Source: Pelecanus crispus (Eukaryota; Chordata; Aves; Pelecaniformes; Pelecanidae). From it: a stretch of 64,000 bases of DNA. A model generated the notes under the pieces. The model was not told the origin of the DNA. It saw only the letters and a program-made list of their open reading frames with translations, and ran no database searches. Each line of letters opens with the position of its first letter. Positions within the stretch are counted from its first letter, which is position 1. Positions 10,346 through 25,300 of the stretch are shown here, piece after piece. The translations under genes and the position numbers were made by a program. The DNA is taken from NCBI RefSeq assembly GCF_030463565.1, contig NC_134652.1:16779397-16843396 (forward strand). Reading direction: 5' to 3'.

Positions 10346-13300
10346 TCAGAGGGACGACGAATCCTTGGAAAGCAGGCGGGCTCGCATGCGTCTACAGGAT
10401 TCCTGGAGCAGAGAATTAGAGCAATTGAACGCTTGAGACACAGAATGCCATGCAAGAAAAGGTTGATGTGCTGTCCTCCCCCTGCAAAGAGTCCCTGCTG
10501 GAGTCTGCCTCCCACACCTTTTACCAAAGCAGAGCACTAGACAAGAGGCAGTGAGCAGACAGGGACAAACACAGCAGTCGGCCTTGGGCTGTACCAACCT
10601 CTTGTCCCACTGCCACCCTGACAGGCTGTTAGCACTACCCTGTGCTGCCAGCTTCCCTCTGCTTCCTGTGACAGCCAGCCTGCCAGCTCACAGGTAGAAG
10701 GGCTGTACACCCCTGCTTGGGTTAAACCCTTCAAGGCCCAGCTTCCAGCAAGCCAACTGCCCGCAGCTCGGCGTGGAGCAGACTGCCACAAGCCAGGGGA
10801 CCGCAGCTGTCACAGAGCCTTGCGTGCATGCCATCACCTCTGCAGGTGTCAGAGCCCAGCAGGCCAGGCTCCCCCCACAGGAAGGAGAACGGGCATGTGT
10901 GCGCATGTCTCACCTCTTTCCGGCCCTCCAAAGACTTCAGCTTTGCTTGGGACATGTGAGCTGGAGATCCACATTTCTGTAACTGGACAAGAGAAGGGAA
11001 TAGGAGTAGAAAGCTGGGGAATGAAGTGGCATCCACAGGGTTCCCTGGGAGCAGGCTCTACCACCAGAGCGCAGCTACGACCCAAATCCATTCTTGGTTT
11101 GTCTGGGCCACGGGACAGCCCTACTGCCCACAGGCAGCAGGCTCTGTACAACTTGTGGAGGAGGATGGGAGAGAGGGAAGGGGGCACAAGCCAATGCCCC
11201 AGGGCAGGAACACAGCCAGAGGGACGAGACTGGAGTGGAGGCCCAGTGCTGCCAACCCTGTCCCGATGCTGCCCTTGCCACCTGCTCTCCTCACAGCAGC
11301 TTCCTAAGACCTTATTTGATCACACAGAAGAAACTTGGAAACCTTCTCTTGGGCAGAGAACAGCAAGCAGCTGCCCAAGGATTGCTGAAATGAGTGCCCA
11401 AGTTGCACTCAAACTCCCCTCACACACTCCCCACCAGCAACTTCAGCAGTGCTGGGAGCAGCCCTTACCAGGTGGACATTCTCTTTGCTGACTCGCTCAG
11501 GCTCCGGTGTGGCATCCCTGCTCTTCCTCTCCAGGATAACCGGGGTTCCCAAAACTTTCCGCTGCCGTAAGAAGAGAGGGCTGTTGGCTAGTGCTTAGAG
11601 TGCAAAGTGAAAAAGAAAGGGAAGGAGCAGGATGCATTGCTGGTAAGAAGTTGAATGCTGGGAAAGAAAAAAAGGAAGCCAAGCTGGGACAAAGATTGCA
11701 AAGCAGAACCACCTGAAATACCATGCCACTAGGCTGAGCCTGCCTGATTGTAAAGGGTTTGGAAGCTGACCTGAGGCCTGGCCAGGAGCCCAGCCTGTCA
11801 GAAGCAGGTACATGCTGCTGTGGGACAGCCTACAGCATGCTAACACCTGTGCTAACAGGCTAGACTACATGACCAGCTCCCTGTCAGTCCTCATCTCATC
11901 TCGGGAAGCAACCAATCCTTCAGAAAGATCCTACAGCCATGCATTTCATAGATAATTACACTTTACATGAACAAGGCTTATTGTCACTGTGCTGCCTTTT
12001 CTGTCCCCAGTGGATCTGTGTTCTTTGGCAGCCAATACTTTGAACAGTCCCTACCCTTTGAGGGCCTCATTCAAGCCAGGGCAAGGCAGAAGCAGAGAGC
12101 AACTGACAGCAGAGAGCATGGGTCAGAGGCTGCCTTTACCTTAATGAGGCCGCTGAAGGAGCGTGAGCGGGTGCGTCGCGGTGCTGGGGATGTGGGTACA
12201 TCAGAGCCAGGAGTGAGAGCTGTAGGATGCTTATTAAACTAGGAGGAAACACAAGGGCAGTATGTTAGCACGGTTACTGTTACAGTTACACCAGTCCCTT
12301 GCTGCTGTGTGCTGCTCTACCTGCTGCCCTCTGCCTAGAACTCAGTTTGTCTCTTCCGCACCCCAAAATGGAGGAACAGCTCAGAGCTGCAGGGAGGAGA
12401 AAGCAGAGGAAGGCCACATCTCCCACCCAGGAATACAGGGAGCTTGGGTGTGAGGCTGTTTTGTGCTGGCTACCAGATTAGCCAAAAGCAGCAGCTGTTG
12501 GAGCGGAAAGGGGGCTGGGCAGCAGCTGGAGGCTGGTAGCCAGGACTGGTGCTGACCATGCCGCCCAGTCTCGCTGGAGCAGCAGGTTGGCTGGGAATGC
12601 TAACAGGCCGAGAGAAGACCAGTTTGTTCACTCCCTGCAGGCAAGAGGGGACAAGACTTTTCCTCTTCTGAGGGAGGAAGCTGAACAAGGCCATGATCAG
12701 GTCTGGGGAACTGCTGGCTGGCAAGTCCCTGGCTTGGAAAACAGAGAGCTCAAAGCACAGCTTGGTGCAGCAAGCTCCACGGTCAGCTACATCCAGGATA
12801 AGCAGCCTCCTCCCCTGCCTTCTTACATCTCTGCCCCTTACAGAGCCCAAAGCCCACTCTCCCCAGCTGGCCCAGGATTAGGAGCAGCTCTCAAGAAGGC
12901 CCTGCCTTTAGCCCTGTGCCCAGGACTGAACTGACAAGCACACCCCAAAGATATCTCTCCTCCCCACACTACCTGCCGGATAAGCTTTTTCTTCTTTGCA
13001 GAGTCAGGCATATTGTGGACATGGCGGAAGAGCTCCTTCAGTGCCTCCTCTGTGCGCTGCTGGGTGTCCTCCTGATGGCAAGTGTCTAGCCGGCTTCGCT
13101 TCTGAGACTTGAGGGGCTGCAGCTCCTTGGAGCCAGGAGATGTCAGCAAATCCAGGTCATCCTGGGAAAGCGGAGACAGCAGTTGCTTGCCATGCTTTAA
13201 TCCAAATGTTCCACCCATCTGAGCCAGGTTGGGAATTCGTGAGCTGCCTCAGCCCCAGTGAATGCACAGGGCTGTGTTTTCCCTACCCCTCTGCAGCAGC

Positions 13301-16300
13301 ACTGCACCAGCAGGCCCTGTGCCAGGAAGAGGTGACAGCAATACAAAGGTGACCCCATTGCTTCTTCCCTCCCCTCCTGGGTGCCAGCTGCAGAAGCCCT
13401 TCCAGGCTTGAGAAGGGTCAGTGCAGTTCCTTGCAATGCATCTTCCCTCTTCTGCAGCTATAGGAGGCAGGGAAGCATTTGCTGGCAAGATGCAGACAAA
13501 TCTTGTCCCAGTGGCAGCAAGTAGCCTTTATCCCAGCCCCTCTTCCAAGCAGCCTGGCCATGGCAGCAGGCGCGTCTGTCTGTTTGGAAGGCACAACCCC
13601 ATGAAGGAGCAGGTGCTGCATGTACTGGGCACAGGGAGCAGTTTGCTGCTAAACAGGGGCTGGTAGCTTTCCCTGTGCTTTTGATTAACAGATGCTTCAA
13701 CTCTGCCCAATTTCCCTAATGCAGCCGCCTGCACTACCACACCATATGGTTTGTTCACTCCTGCTCTCTGACAGATCTTCTTTCACGACTTGGTTTGTTT
13801 TCAGCTTCTTTCACTCACAAGGATGCCTCCATAGTATCACAGCCTCTGCCCTTTCATGGAGGGCAGGCACTGCATTTGCTGGCCTTACCTTTGATGTGTG
13901 GGCTCTGGATCCCAGATAGTGCAGCCTGGCACACTCCCGGATGTACGCTGGGGCCTGTGACGATGAGCAGAGAAAAGGCCAAACATATGTTTAGTGTGTT
14001 TAGCCATGGGGCAAGAGTGGCTCCAGCAAGAGCTTTTCTTCCACCATACCACACAAGCCATGTCCATCAAGACTCAGCCGTTTAGGGCAGACAAAGCAAT
14101 GGGATTTCATGTCCCCAGCACAGTCCCTGTTCACAGTTTGCCTTTGATGCAGGCAACCAGCACAAGTGGAACACAGAGTAAGAGCAGGGGTCTGCAGAAG
14201 ATTTTTCCAAGCAATTCCCCCAGCTCTGAGCTGGCCAAACAAGGGCCTGACAAAGAGGGCAGAAGGGGAACTTTCTATGTGAGGACTTTTTGCAGAGAGC
14301 AGATGCCTAGCATGACCAGGAAGGTTCTGAGAAGTCAAGAGACTACCTGTTGCAGAAACACTTTCTTAGTCCCCTAATACAACCTGCAGACAGCCCCACA
14401 CTCCTGACAGCACCCCACTCTGAGCTAGACAGAGGCCCCAAGACTGCAGGCTGTGCTTGTAACAGCAGTGGGTTGACTACCACTTGCAGAGAAGTTCACA
14501 ACAAAATGACCCACTGTATTAGGGATTCAGCTCTTGGCAGCACTCATCTAGGACAAGCCCCTTCAAGCCCCTGCCAGAACCCAAGGGGAGCCCAGTCGCT
14601 ACCTGCCCCAGGACCAGGTTTCCCAGCCAGGCAGCGGGTGCTGGGTGTCCAGCAGAGGGGGGTGTTACTCTGCACCGCGCTTCTGACCTGCCCAGGCACA
14701 AAGCCACCTCTGGGGCTGTCCTCCTCCTCCTGGGCTGCCTGCCTGGCAAAGACCTCCTCCCTAGTCACTAAAGGAACAGTTTCTTGTAGAAATCCTCCTT
14801 CTCCTACCGCAGAAGAGAGCGCCCAGAATATACACCTGACACCTGGGATCTGTCTGGACAAGAGGCATTCAGTCTCTTGCTGAAGGGCCAGGGAGAACAA
14901 CACCCCGAAGCGCACTTACCTTGAAGAGTTTCTGAGAGTGTTTGATCATGAAGGTCACTCCATTGTTTAGCTTCGTGATATTCTCTTGAAGGTCATTTGC
15001 TGTCACCTGGCAAGGGGACATAGCCAAAGGCACAGCAGTTAGAAGGGGAGGATGAAGGGTCTCTGCTGCCCTTGCTGTCTCTGGGACATAGAGACACACG
15101 GTGCCTCAGCAGAAGGCCTGCTCTGAGGAGAGGCAGGCAGGGCTCACAGCACACCAACAAGCAGAGCTCACAGAGCCAAAGCTGGTCTGAGAGGAGAGGA
15201 ATGAGACAACTCTGGGGCCAAACAGTTCACCAGCAGCACAAGAAACCTTGCACAGAGATCTGCAAGGTTTGTCTGGAGCTGTCATTCATAGAAGCAGGAC
15301 TGTGCTGTGCTTTCAATTTTACTGAAAAAGACGAAGCATCAGTTGCAAATGAGACCTACAGCAGGTCTGGACTGAACACTAGGAGTGAGTCCTGCCAAGA
15401 AGCTCCACTTCACCATCCCAGCCTCCAACACTCACATCACTGTATCAATACTTAATCTTCCCGTCTTGGTTCTTCCCCTGTAGGCCTGCCAAGCCTCTGC
15501 TTCCTACCTTGCAATATCCCACCCGCAGATGCTGAGGCATTGCTTACATTTCTGGGCCATAGGATGTGGGGTGCAAACATGAGGGCAAGATTGTGGGCAG
15601 ACATCTTGTTCTTGTCCTGCCTCTTGGCGGTCTGGTAGAGCAAGTCCAGCAGCAGTTTGAGCAGACTGCGGTTGGGCGCGGGAAGGATCAAAAACAGCAG
15701 CTGGAGGGCTTCAATTTGGCGCTCTTTGTCTGGCGTACTGGTCTTATTCCCCTTCTCATCAAACAGCGTCAAGTCTGCCAAATCACAAGGCAGAACATGA
15801 AGGACATACATTGCCTTCCCTAAGAGCAGGCCTATTGTAACCGGTTACCCTTCCCCTCTTCACATGCAGATCTCCTCCAAACTCCTGCACAGTTCCTGGC
15901 CCTCCATCTCTCTCCCACCAGCTCCCAAGCTCCCCACCTGATGTGTTAATCTGTGGTACTCCTCCCACAGGACAACAGAGTTGCTAAGAGTTGTGATGGG
16001 CTGAAGGCAAGATGGAGGAAGTTCACATAAGGTAGTTCAGTAACAGTTATTAAACCACACCTCGCTCGGAAGACCCCCAGACTTAAAACAGATGGAGACC
16101 CAGGTTACCAGTGTGGGCTCGACTCCTGTAGGTATCTGTTTATTGCTGGAGAAAGAAGACTGGGCTAGACAGACTTGGTCTGATTCCTTAGGATTTTCAG
16201 TTCCAGTCTTTTCACCATTATGCTGAGATGGCAGGAAGATTCCTTCTTACCCTGCCTTTAAGGATTACACTTCCGCAGCCTAGTATGCAGCTCTGTAGCA

Positions 16301-19300
16301 TTACCAACTTTCTAGGAGGCTGGCTCCATTCCCTCTGCTCATCACTGCCTCTTGTTGCTCACTCACCTGCAATTTTGAGGTGGGCATGGAAGTGCTTGTG
16401 TGTCAGCAGCGGCTCTGGTAATTCACCCAGGAACATTTTAAGCAGGGTGGCCACATCATTGGAATGAAACTCCCCAGAGTCCAGGTCAATATCTGTACCA
16501 CTGTTCAGAGCATCCTTTAGGATCTGTTGCCTGATGCTGTTGCCTGGCACCCGAAACAAGCCTTCTGCTCTTAGATCTGCTTGGCAGAAGGGAGAAAAAA
16601 GACCACTGATTAATCAGAGGCCGATTCCCATCTTCTTACTAAAGCAGTTCCTTCCCCTTTCCAGAGCCTGACAGTAAACCTCAGTGACCTGCATTCCGAG
16701 ACATGACTTCAAGCTGGCTCCCATCAGTAGAAAAAGCCCATGCACAGAGGGAAAGAGATTAACATATCTGCTAGGCAATTCTGGGGAACAGTCGCCTAGT
16801 CCAGCCCCAAACTCCTGCTGCTGGAGAGCTCAGAGCTTTTCACTCTGCACCAGACACCTGAGGTGGGCCAGACAGATACCACTTGGGATAGGAAGACAGC
16901 AAGACAGTCACTTACTTTTGTGCAGATACTCGATTAGCTGGGAGACCTGTGCAATGCCTTCTTCTGTCAGCGGTGAGCCAAACACAACCCCTTTCTCTGC
17001 AGAACAGAAGATAATGTGTTCAGGCAGCTCAGACCCCAACAGCCACAGAGATGAGTGGTCCCCAAAGAACAGGATCCCAGCATGCAAAGACCAGCGCCCC
17101 AAAACACTAAGGGTGAAGGTCACAAGGACCCCCACAGATGTGAGCTATCACAAGTACTCCCAAATAAGTCACTTCACCTCACCATGCTGTACTTACAAGG
17201 GCTCCATCACCCTGCTTCTTACCTCAGCTTAATTACAGTTTTTATCAGCTAAAGCAAACATTCTCTAGCTCTGAAAAGAAAACACCACCAGAACATGTGC
17301 TTCAATTTTAAAGGGCATATACATCTGCAAGCCTGGACCTTATGGAAACAGCAAAGCGGGAAGGGCAGATGTGACAGCCTGGACTGCCCAGGTGCCTGCC
17401 ACAGTGCACACTCCACACCTGGGAAGGAATGTTCAGACTAATCCTCACTGTGGCTTGACATGGAGTAGAGCAGAAAGAAGAGGTGCAGCTATGAGATTAT
17501 GGGAAAGGGAACCAAGCACTAGTAGGGAGAGCAGACACAATCCAACTGGCTCACACTGGCCTCCTTTTCCAGGATGGGTAATCCCTGGAATTCCCCAATT
17601 CCAGTGAATCTCTCTTCCATGTCAGCTGCCTTGGCCTGAGTACAGTAAAGCATGAAGTATCAGTAAACTGAACAAGGAAGAGCTAGAAAAAAGGGAAAGC
17701 AATGAGCTGGGCCCTTCTCCACATGGAGCACTGAGAGCTCCTCTCACTCCTGGAGTTTGCTTTGATCTCATGGGGCTGTTACAGATCAGGCATGAGCTGT
17801 CAGCTCCAGAACTCCACTCAACACAGGCTACAGCCCCAAAAGAAGACAGAAGCACCTGAGCTGAAAGGAAGGAGATCCTTGCACGGAAGAAAACATTAGA
17901 TGAGAAGCCCATTTAACTGAAAGGCACTTGTTGAACCAATGCAGAAATCTGTTCTTGTCCAGAGAGGGACTTCCCAGGTAAGAGAGTGGTTAACCAGCAC
18001 AACAGTATTTTCTAATAAATGGAGTCTTGCTGGTGAGTGGCTTTTTCCATCAGACACACAGCCAGCAAGCTCTGTCCCTCAGAAAGCTGAGGCAACTCCC
18101 AGGGGCTTCACTGGCAGCAACCAGAGCCCTGAGCACCACTTCTTCCCTCAGATGCATGTAGGTTTTGACTGCAGCTAGAGACAAGATTCTGAATAGACCA
18201 TACCGCAACATGCTGTCTGGGACTGAGAACTGGAACCAGGTACAGAGCTGGTTTGTCCTGCCCTTGCACTGAGGCTTCAAAGAGCCAACAGATTTAAGAA
18301 AAGAGTATTCCTCCCTTCTCCATGACCAGACTGCCAGGAGCATGGGCCCCTTCTGAGGGCAAGCTGGGCATTTGCACCCCAGCTGTCTGTGGCTGAAGAT
18401 TTTCCTCCTTATTGTTAGAGCTGATAGCCCAGCAATCCAAGCAGTGTGTTGGCTGGTCTGATAAAAGTTATCTCCCCCACAAGCTTTCTCTTGCTTTCCC
18501 CCCCACCCCCTCATAGCACATTTTGATTTTACTAGCTTTTGGTCTGTTGTACTACAGATCTTACTGTTCTGTGGTGCTGATGCTCACAGCATGTGGGAAA
18601 GACCTGGTTAACCCTGTGCACTTCTCTAGCAGCCTTCCTGTGCAACTAAATTTATTCCGCCTGAAAAATGTTCCACTTTCTTCCAGGACTTCTGAAGCAC
18701 ATGGTAAGCCACCAGGAACTCCAGCCTCCTGTTAAATCAAGAACTTTGACCTCCCTCCGATAAAGCTCATGCTTCAGTCTTGTGGGAGAAAGGAGGGCAA
18801 TGTAACCTCTTGATCCACATGTAAGATCTGAAAGACTTGAGTGCAAAGGGAGAGAATGGTTGGCAAAAGATTCTTGCCCTTGAAGAAAACTAAACTCATT
18901 AGACATTCAACACATAGAATCAATGGTGGCCAGGAAGGGAAGAGGAAAATACATTTTATTGAGACATGCAGGGCCTGACAAATTTCATTTACTTTTGAAG
19001 TCAGAAGTTGATATCTGAATGAGAATTTGATTCTCAAAGAAACTTGAAAGAAGTGTCTGGAGAATGGATGCTGAGTTACGAAGGCTTAGATGTTATTGTA
19101 CAATTGCTTCTGAAACTAAGCAGCAGCATGAGATTGAGTTTCCTAATGCTCAAAGGAGTTGTAAGTTTTTGCAGCTTGATCAGCTCTGAGCTCTATGGTC
19201 CTTGGCCTCTAGCTTTGAAGAAATAAAACCTGTTTGTTCTAGCTGGTCGGTCTGTAACATGAAGAAAAACAAATGATGGCTCCAAGATGAAACATGCAGT

Positions 19301-22300
19301 ACATGAAACTGATTTTCTCTGTAGGCACAAACTACTTTTTCTCAGAGTTTGGCCAAGGAGTTCACAGACAGTGCCTGTCAGTGCAGGGAGACACTGCCAT
19401 TGCAGCCTGGGAGTGCAGCCAGCAGACTTGGAAACATCTGCTAGCTGTAGCTGTAGTGAGACACATGGCCATGGAGATGACTGAATGGGGGAAGGCGGAG
19501 CTCTTGGGGAAGAGAGCTAGCGGGAGACATCAGGTCTGATAAGAGCAGTGCTCCAGAAGAGTACAGATAATTTAAAAAAAAAAACCACGCTAGTGAAGGC
19601 TCATAAGCCCCTGCTAGAAGGTTTTCACAAGAACAGAGAAGTTTCCATACACGTTAAGGAAACACTTTCACCTTGGTTACTCACTCGTTTCTGTTCATCA
19701 AGTGTCTGAATTTAAGGTGTTCTGCTACTCTCCTAGAACAGACACAGGAGCAACGACAGGTATGAGCACAGTCTAACTGCAGTTTGGGGGCAGTGTGAAG
19801 ACCTGTTATTATGGAGCAGCAAGGTAAGTCATGGCAATATTGAATAATTCTCACCTAAGGACGCTAAAGGACTTGATTTGCAGTACTTGATTTTCCCCTG
19901 CAGTGCTGTCCAGCCCAGGGTGAGTGTATCTACCAGGGTTCACACTGGGTGAGCTAGGAGTAGAGGGCTGAAGCCAGCAGCAGAAAATTCAGCCTGAGCA
20001 GTGGGGCTGCAGAGCTTGTCCTTATGAAACACAATGGAAGGATAGGTTTGGTAGAATCAAAAACACTTAGAGAAACTACATAAAGGTTGAAGGCAAAAAA
20101 AAAGAGCCATACTTGGACATAGTGATAGCTCCCTTCTCAGAGGTACTCACAATAGCAGAATTGCTCAAAGGAAGGGGAAGACTAATTAGAAGTGTTCAAC
20201 CTTAGGCTGCCAACATCTGAAGGCAGCTACCCACAGCTTCTCTGCCAGCAGACAGCCAGTCTAGCTAGGAAACCAGAGCTGACAAGGGATGTGAGAGGTG
20301 CCCAGATGGAAGCAGTTTCTGTCTAGATGAGTGAGAAGTTTTAACTGAACTTATCAGGAGAACCAGGCTCCCCTTGAATGTGGGCAAAGGTGGGAGAATG
20401 CACACACACACACACGTCTAGAATGCCCTTTTAGTTACGACAAAACAGAGTGGTAAATGCCAGCCAGTGAAGAGGAGAGGATCTGAACACAACCGTGCTC
20501 AAAAGCAAATCTGACTTCTGAGAAGGGGCCTGGAGTTTCATAACCAAGACAGTTGAACTTGAAAGAAAAGATAAGAATTGTCAGTTTACCAGAAGAAAAC
20601 TCCAGCTGAATGCTTGTATCAGAGAGAAAGAGATGTCGTCTCCCAGGGTTGAATCTGGGCTTGAGCAGAATCAGTCTACAGAGCTTTGTCACTGACTCAC
20701 AGGATTGGGATGTGGATCAGAGCGGCACTGGCATTTGGATGGGAGATGCTTATAGATTTCTGAGCTGCACAGACAAGGCTTTCCAGAGAGCTGGGACGGC
20801 TACTGTGGGAGACAGTGGGCACTGAGTGAAGTCAGTGGCCTAGAAAACCTGGACATTCTTGTTCTTCATGGAACCTGATGCTCTCAGCCTTTACTGATAT
20901 TCCACCACTTATGAGGATACCTAATAAGCTAAGGAAAACAGAGCATGGACTACCATGGACACAAACAAGCAGAGAGACAAAGACACCTTGCTGTGTATTG
21001 GAAGAACCTGCAAGCTTGCTCAGGGACCCCTCTCCAGCTCAGTGCTATCCACAGAGCCAGACCAGAAACACTCAGGGACCAAACCTGTATCTCTCTGGTT
21101 TGTGCTACACTGAGCACAGCAAGCAGCAGACTTACCGAGGCCAACCTGACATTAACAAACCACAGCAATAACCCCCAGAAGAATGGTACTCTAGAAGTGG
21201 CAGGGTGTTTCCTGGATGAACCTCCTGGCCTCTGTTCTGCTCCTTTCTAGAGCTGGCATCCCCAGAGATTACAAACCTACAGTATTAAGCATTCAACACA
21301 AGCTCAAAACAAAGGCCTACACTGAAAGTTTTGTAAACTACGTGTAACAGATGATGACAGTCGGCACCACCCTAAAGGTGGGCACCAGACATCATGCCAT
21401 ACTCACCCTTGCGCTTCAGAGACATCAGAGAACGAAAAAATCCAGAGGCTGTGCTGTTTGCCCCAGGCAGCTTTGGGTCCTCCTCTCCCATGAGCTGGGC
21501 CAGCTCTGCCCCAGGCAAGTCAATGAGCCTGGTAATGTTGCTGACAACAAGCTCTGTGAACACCTCTGGTTTTTCATGGCGCAGCTTTTCCACAAAGAAG
21601 TCAGGATTGAAGATGATCGGCTGGCTGCGGAGGGAGGAGTCATTGCAGATGACAAAGTTGCAGATAGCATCACTGGAAAAAAGGGAGGGAGAAAAAAAAA
21701 AATACAGTAACTCCTCATTGCTTTGTTTTTTACAGCCAGCTGGTCTGCCCTGAAGGAGACATCTGCTGACACAGGAGCTACCAGTCTACACCATCAGCAC
21801 TGTCTGTCTTCAGTGAGTGTTCAGCACAGCGCAGTTACGTTTCCCTTCGGAGCAAAATCACTTCTGGCCAGTTTGCACAAGAGAGCCCCAAACTAGCACT
21901 CCATAACGTGATGGTAACATATGCAACACATGACAACACCCAGCTAAAACTTTCACTGTATCTACATCCTACTAGCTCAGGCAGCTACGACATCCAATAT
22001 TTTACATTAACTTAACACTCTCAGTCATAAATAGGTTTGGTTCTGTCTCCTTTCCTCCCCAGAAATTCACTCCCTATGACCTGAAAGTCTAAATCCCAAT
22101 CCTTTTTTCATGGCCGGCTTATACTCATCAGTTCCCATTGCTGTTCCACCATCACTACCTTCCTATCAACAAACAGAAAGTTCCCATGCCCTGGGACTTT
22201 GTTTTTAAGACCATAAGCGTGCAACACCACTGACCCGCAGTTCTGCCAGGGATGTGTGTAGCCAGCAGGAGCAGGGAGGCGATTGTGCCCCTGTACTCGG

Positions 22301-25300
22301 CGCTGGTGAGGCCACACCTGGAATACTGTGTCCAGTTTTGGGCCCCTCAATACAAGAAAGACATTGAGGTGCTGGAGCGTGTTCAGAGAAGGGCAACAAA
22401 GCTGGTGAAGAGTCTGGAGCACAGGCCTTATGAGGAGCGGTTGAGGGAACTGGGGGTGTTTAGCCTAGAGAAGAGGAGGCTGAGGGGAGACCTTATCACT
22501 CTCTACAACCACCTGAAAGGAGGGTGTAGTGAGGTGGGTGTTGGTCTCTTCTCCCATGTAGTTAGCGATAGGATGAGAGGAAATGGGCTCAAGCTGCGCC
22601 AGGGGATGTTTAGGCTTGAAATTAGGAGAAATTTCTTCACGGAAAGGGTAGTCAAGCATTGGAACAGGCTGCCCAGAGAGGTGGTGGAGTCACTATCCCT
22701 GGAAGTGTTCAAAAAACGGATAGATGTGGCACTTCGGGACGTGGTTTAGTCTAGTCTACTCTTGATTGGTTTAGGGTGGATTTGGTAGTGTAGGTTAATG
22801 GTTGGACTGGATGATCTTAAAGGTCTTTTCCAACCTAAACGATCCTATGATTCTATTCTATGTGGTCAAATGCTTCCTGGTGACAAGCTGCCAACTCCTG
22901 GTTACTGCTCTCTACCAGCTACAATAACTGCCCAGCTATGCACTCTGAGTCTGGAGCAAGTGGGAACTCATCAGTATTAGCACAAGCCACGGAAGATCAG
23001 TACTTGAGGAACCCGTAGTAATCTTCCTCCTAGTACATCTCTTCTTGGCTCATCCGGTTCTTGCCTCTTCTTCAGGCTCTCCTTTATCTAACCTCCCTAT
23101 TCTCTCCTGATGCCTACTTTCTCCATTTCATAGCTTCTCATCTGGCATGGGAAAAGAATGGGTCTGAGACACTGCTCTACTAAGGGTTATCTATAACAGA
23201 TACTTAGCCCTACCAGAGGTTAGGTAAGCTACATTTACCGTGTCTAAAATCAAAATAAAGAGTTATCAAAGAGAGATCTCAGGTTAATCAGCACTCAGTG
23301 CTCACACTTAAAGCTCATCCCAATTTCCATCTACCTCTAGGTCTTCCGTTACCATCTTCCCACCGTTTCAAACACTTGCATGCTTCTGAAGCCCACGGGC
23401 TAGAGTCGCCTAGCTTGCTTCTCCTGTCCCTCTTTTACTTAAAAGTGAGGATTAGTGTCATTATTCTCCAGTCACAAGCTACTGCCCTGATGTCATACAT
23501 ACTCAGCTATAAAGCATTGCCCTGGCCCTGTGAGATGGTGTGCCAGGTCTTCCAGGGCTCTGGGTGGAAGCTGCCTACCCACCCAGCTCGCACACACTGT
23601 GCTTTCACTGTGTGACATTCCCCAATGCTTTAATCATTCTTGGGCTCTTAGATAACACTTTCCACTGTTTCAACATCCCTCCTCAGCTGTGAGCTCCCAC
23701 CAAACACCATTTTCCAACAGCAGCTGCCAAGCGCACAGGTAATAGAAACACTGTGTTCGTGCACCAGGGATCCCGTCAGTCCCTTAGGTGTGCTGTGGCA
23801 CCTGGGGGGGAGCATGTGCTCTGCCGATCGCCCCCAAGGCCACCAAAGGCTTTCCCTCCAAAGCAGGCCTCCCCACAGAAGACCGGAATACCTGGACCTT
23901 CCTCTCCTCTCTGCTGAGGGGTGGAGGCCACCTCACCGTGTTCGGACCATGCTGGGCATCTGTGCTCACTGCTCAGCACGCCTGCCAGCGAAAGTGTTTG
24001 CAACCCACTGGACCTTACATCCATTGGTTCAAGCAACAGAGCACTTCAGCTACTAGTTCAGGGATCTCAGCAACTTACTGTTCTGATGTAAATCGACGGT
24101 AGCTAAAGAAGGGGAGGACATCAAAGCACATAATGGCAAGTCACCTGAACTCCAGCCCGCCTCCACACGGTATCTGCGAACCCAACAGTTATCTGAGCTA
24201 CTGCTGTACATCTTTGACCTGAAAGACCATCTTGGCATGATTTCCAGGATGCGTGACCAGAATAAGAGAATAAAAGCTGGGACGCAGGCTACACAAGGAG
24301 AAAGATTGCTGAAATCAGAGGAAACCAGGCTCTCAGCACCACTTGCATTGTGAGAATCCATACAAAACCCTCTTCCCCTTGCCACTGCTCTCCACAGATG
24401 TCAAAGACTCCTTCAAGAGGATGGAGAGGAGAAAGATCTGCAAGGCAGACTGCAAGGCAATCTGCCAGGTCATCTAAAATTTTAGAAAGCTCTTAAAGGC
24501 TCCCAGCTGCATCACTCAGAGTGGCCTAGCGAGCATGCTGCTGACCCCAAATGGGGGCCATATTTTTCCGAGTACCTCCCAGTCTGTTTTTCAGCAGTTT
24601 GTTATCTGCAATAAATCAAGACCGAAATGCAACAATTTGGTATCAGCTGCCAAAAAGCAACTGCCAATTGATCTGATCATATTCGCATTTCATTGCACAG
24701 GGCTACAATGCACAAACAAGTGCCAGCTCTGCCCATAATGTGGAGCAAGCCCTTTGCTTGAAACCCATGACAACTCATTCTGTGGCAATACAGATCCTGA
24801 GAAGGGTTAATAGCAAGTGTATAGGCCCAGTGACCCTGCCTGCAATGATCCGTGCACTGTTATTCACTCGCTAGCAGTTTTGTTTCCCCACAGAGAAGAT
24901 ATGCAAATACTTTGCAGCAGTTACATCAAGCATCACAGATTATCTGCTCCCTCTGACAATTAGATATCTAGATTCAGAGAAAGAAAATTAAACAATTTTG
25001 TCAACTAGAACTGACTGACATGACTTCTCTGCACAGCCAGCATTACAAGTTGCACAAAGTTTAACAACATTTAATACAAAAATAAATAGAAAAAAGTAAA
25101 TTTCTTACATGAGTGCTGAGAGCTTTTGGAGAGGCATTAGGAAGCAGAGACAGGGAAAAGAACTTGCTCCTTGTTTCCAGCAACAAAAGAAACCTGCCTG
25201 TCCCAGCACAGCCTATGCAAATTCCACGCATGCTACGAGACACAAGGGCGCATTATTGGGTCTGAAAGGCCCCCTTGGCACACACTGGGCATCAGCCTTC

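Noticed and set aside
22252-22749. 166-codon protein as a host gene
   Set aside because: It is the CR1 reverse-transcriptase C-terminus within a truncated LINE.
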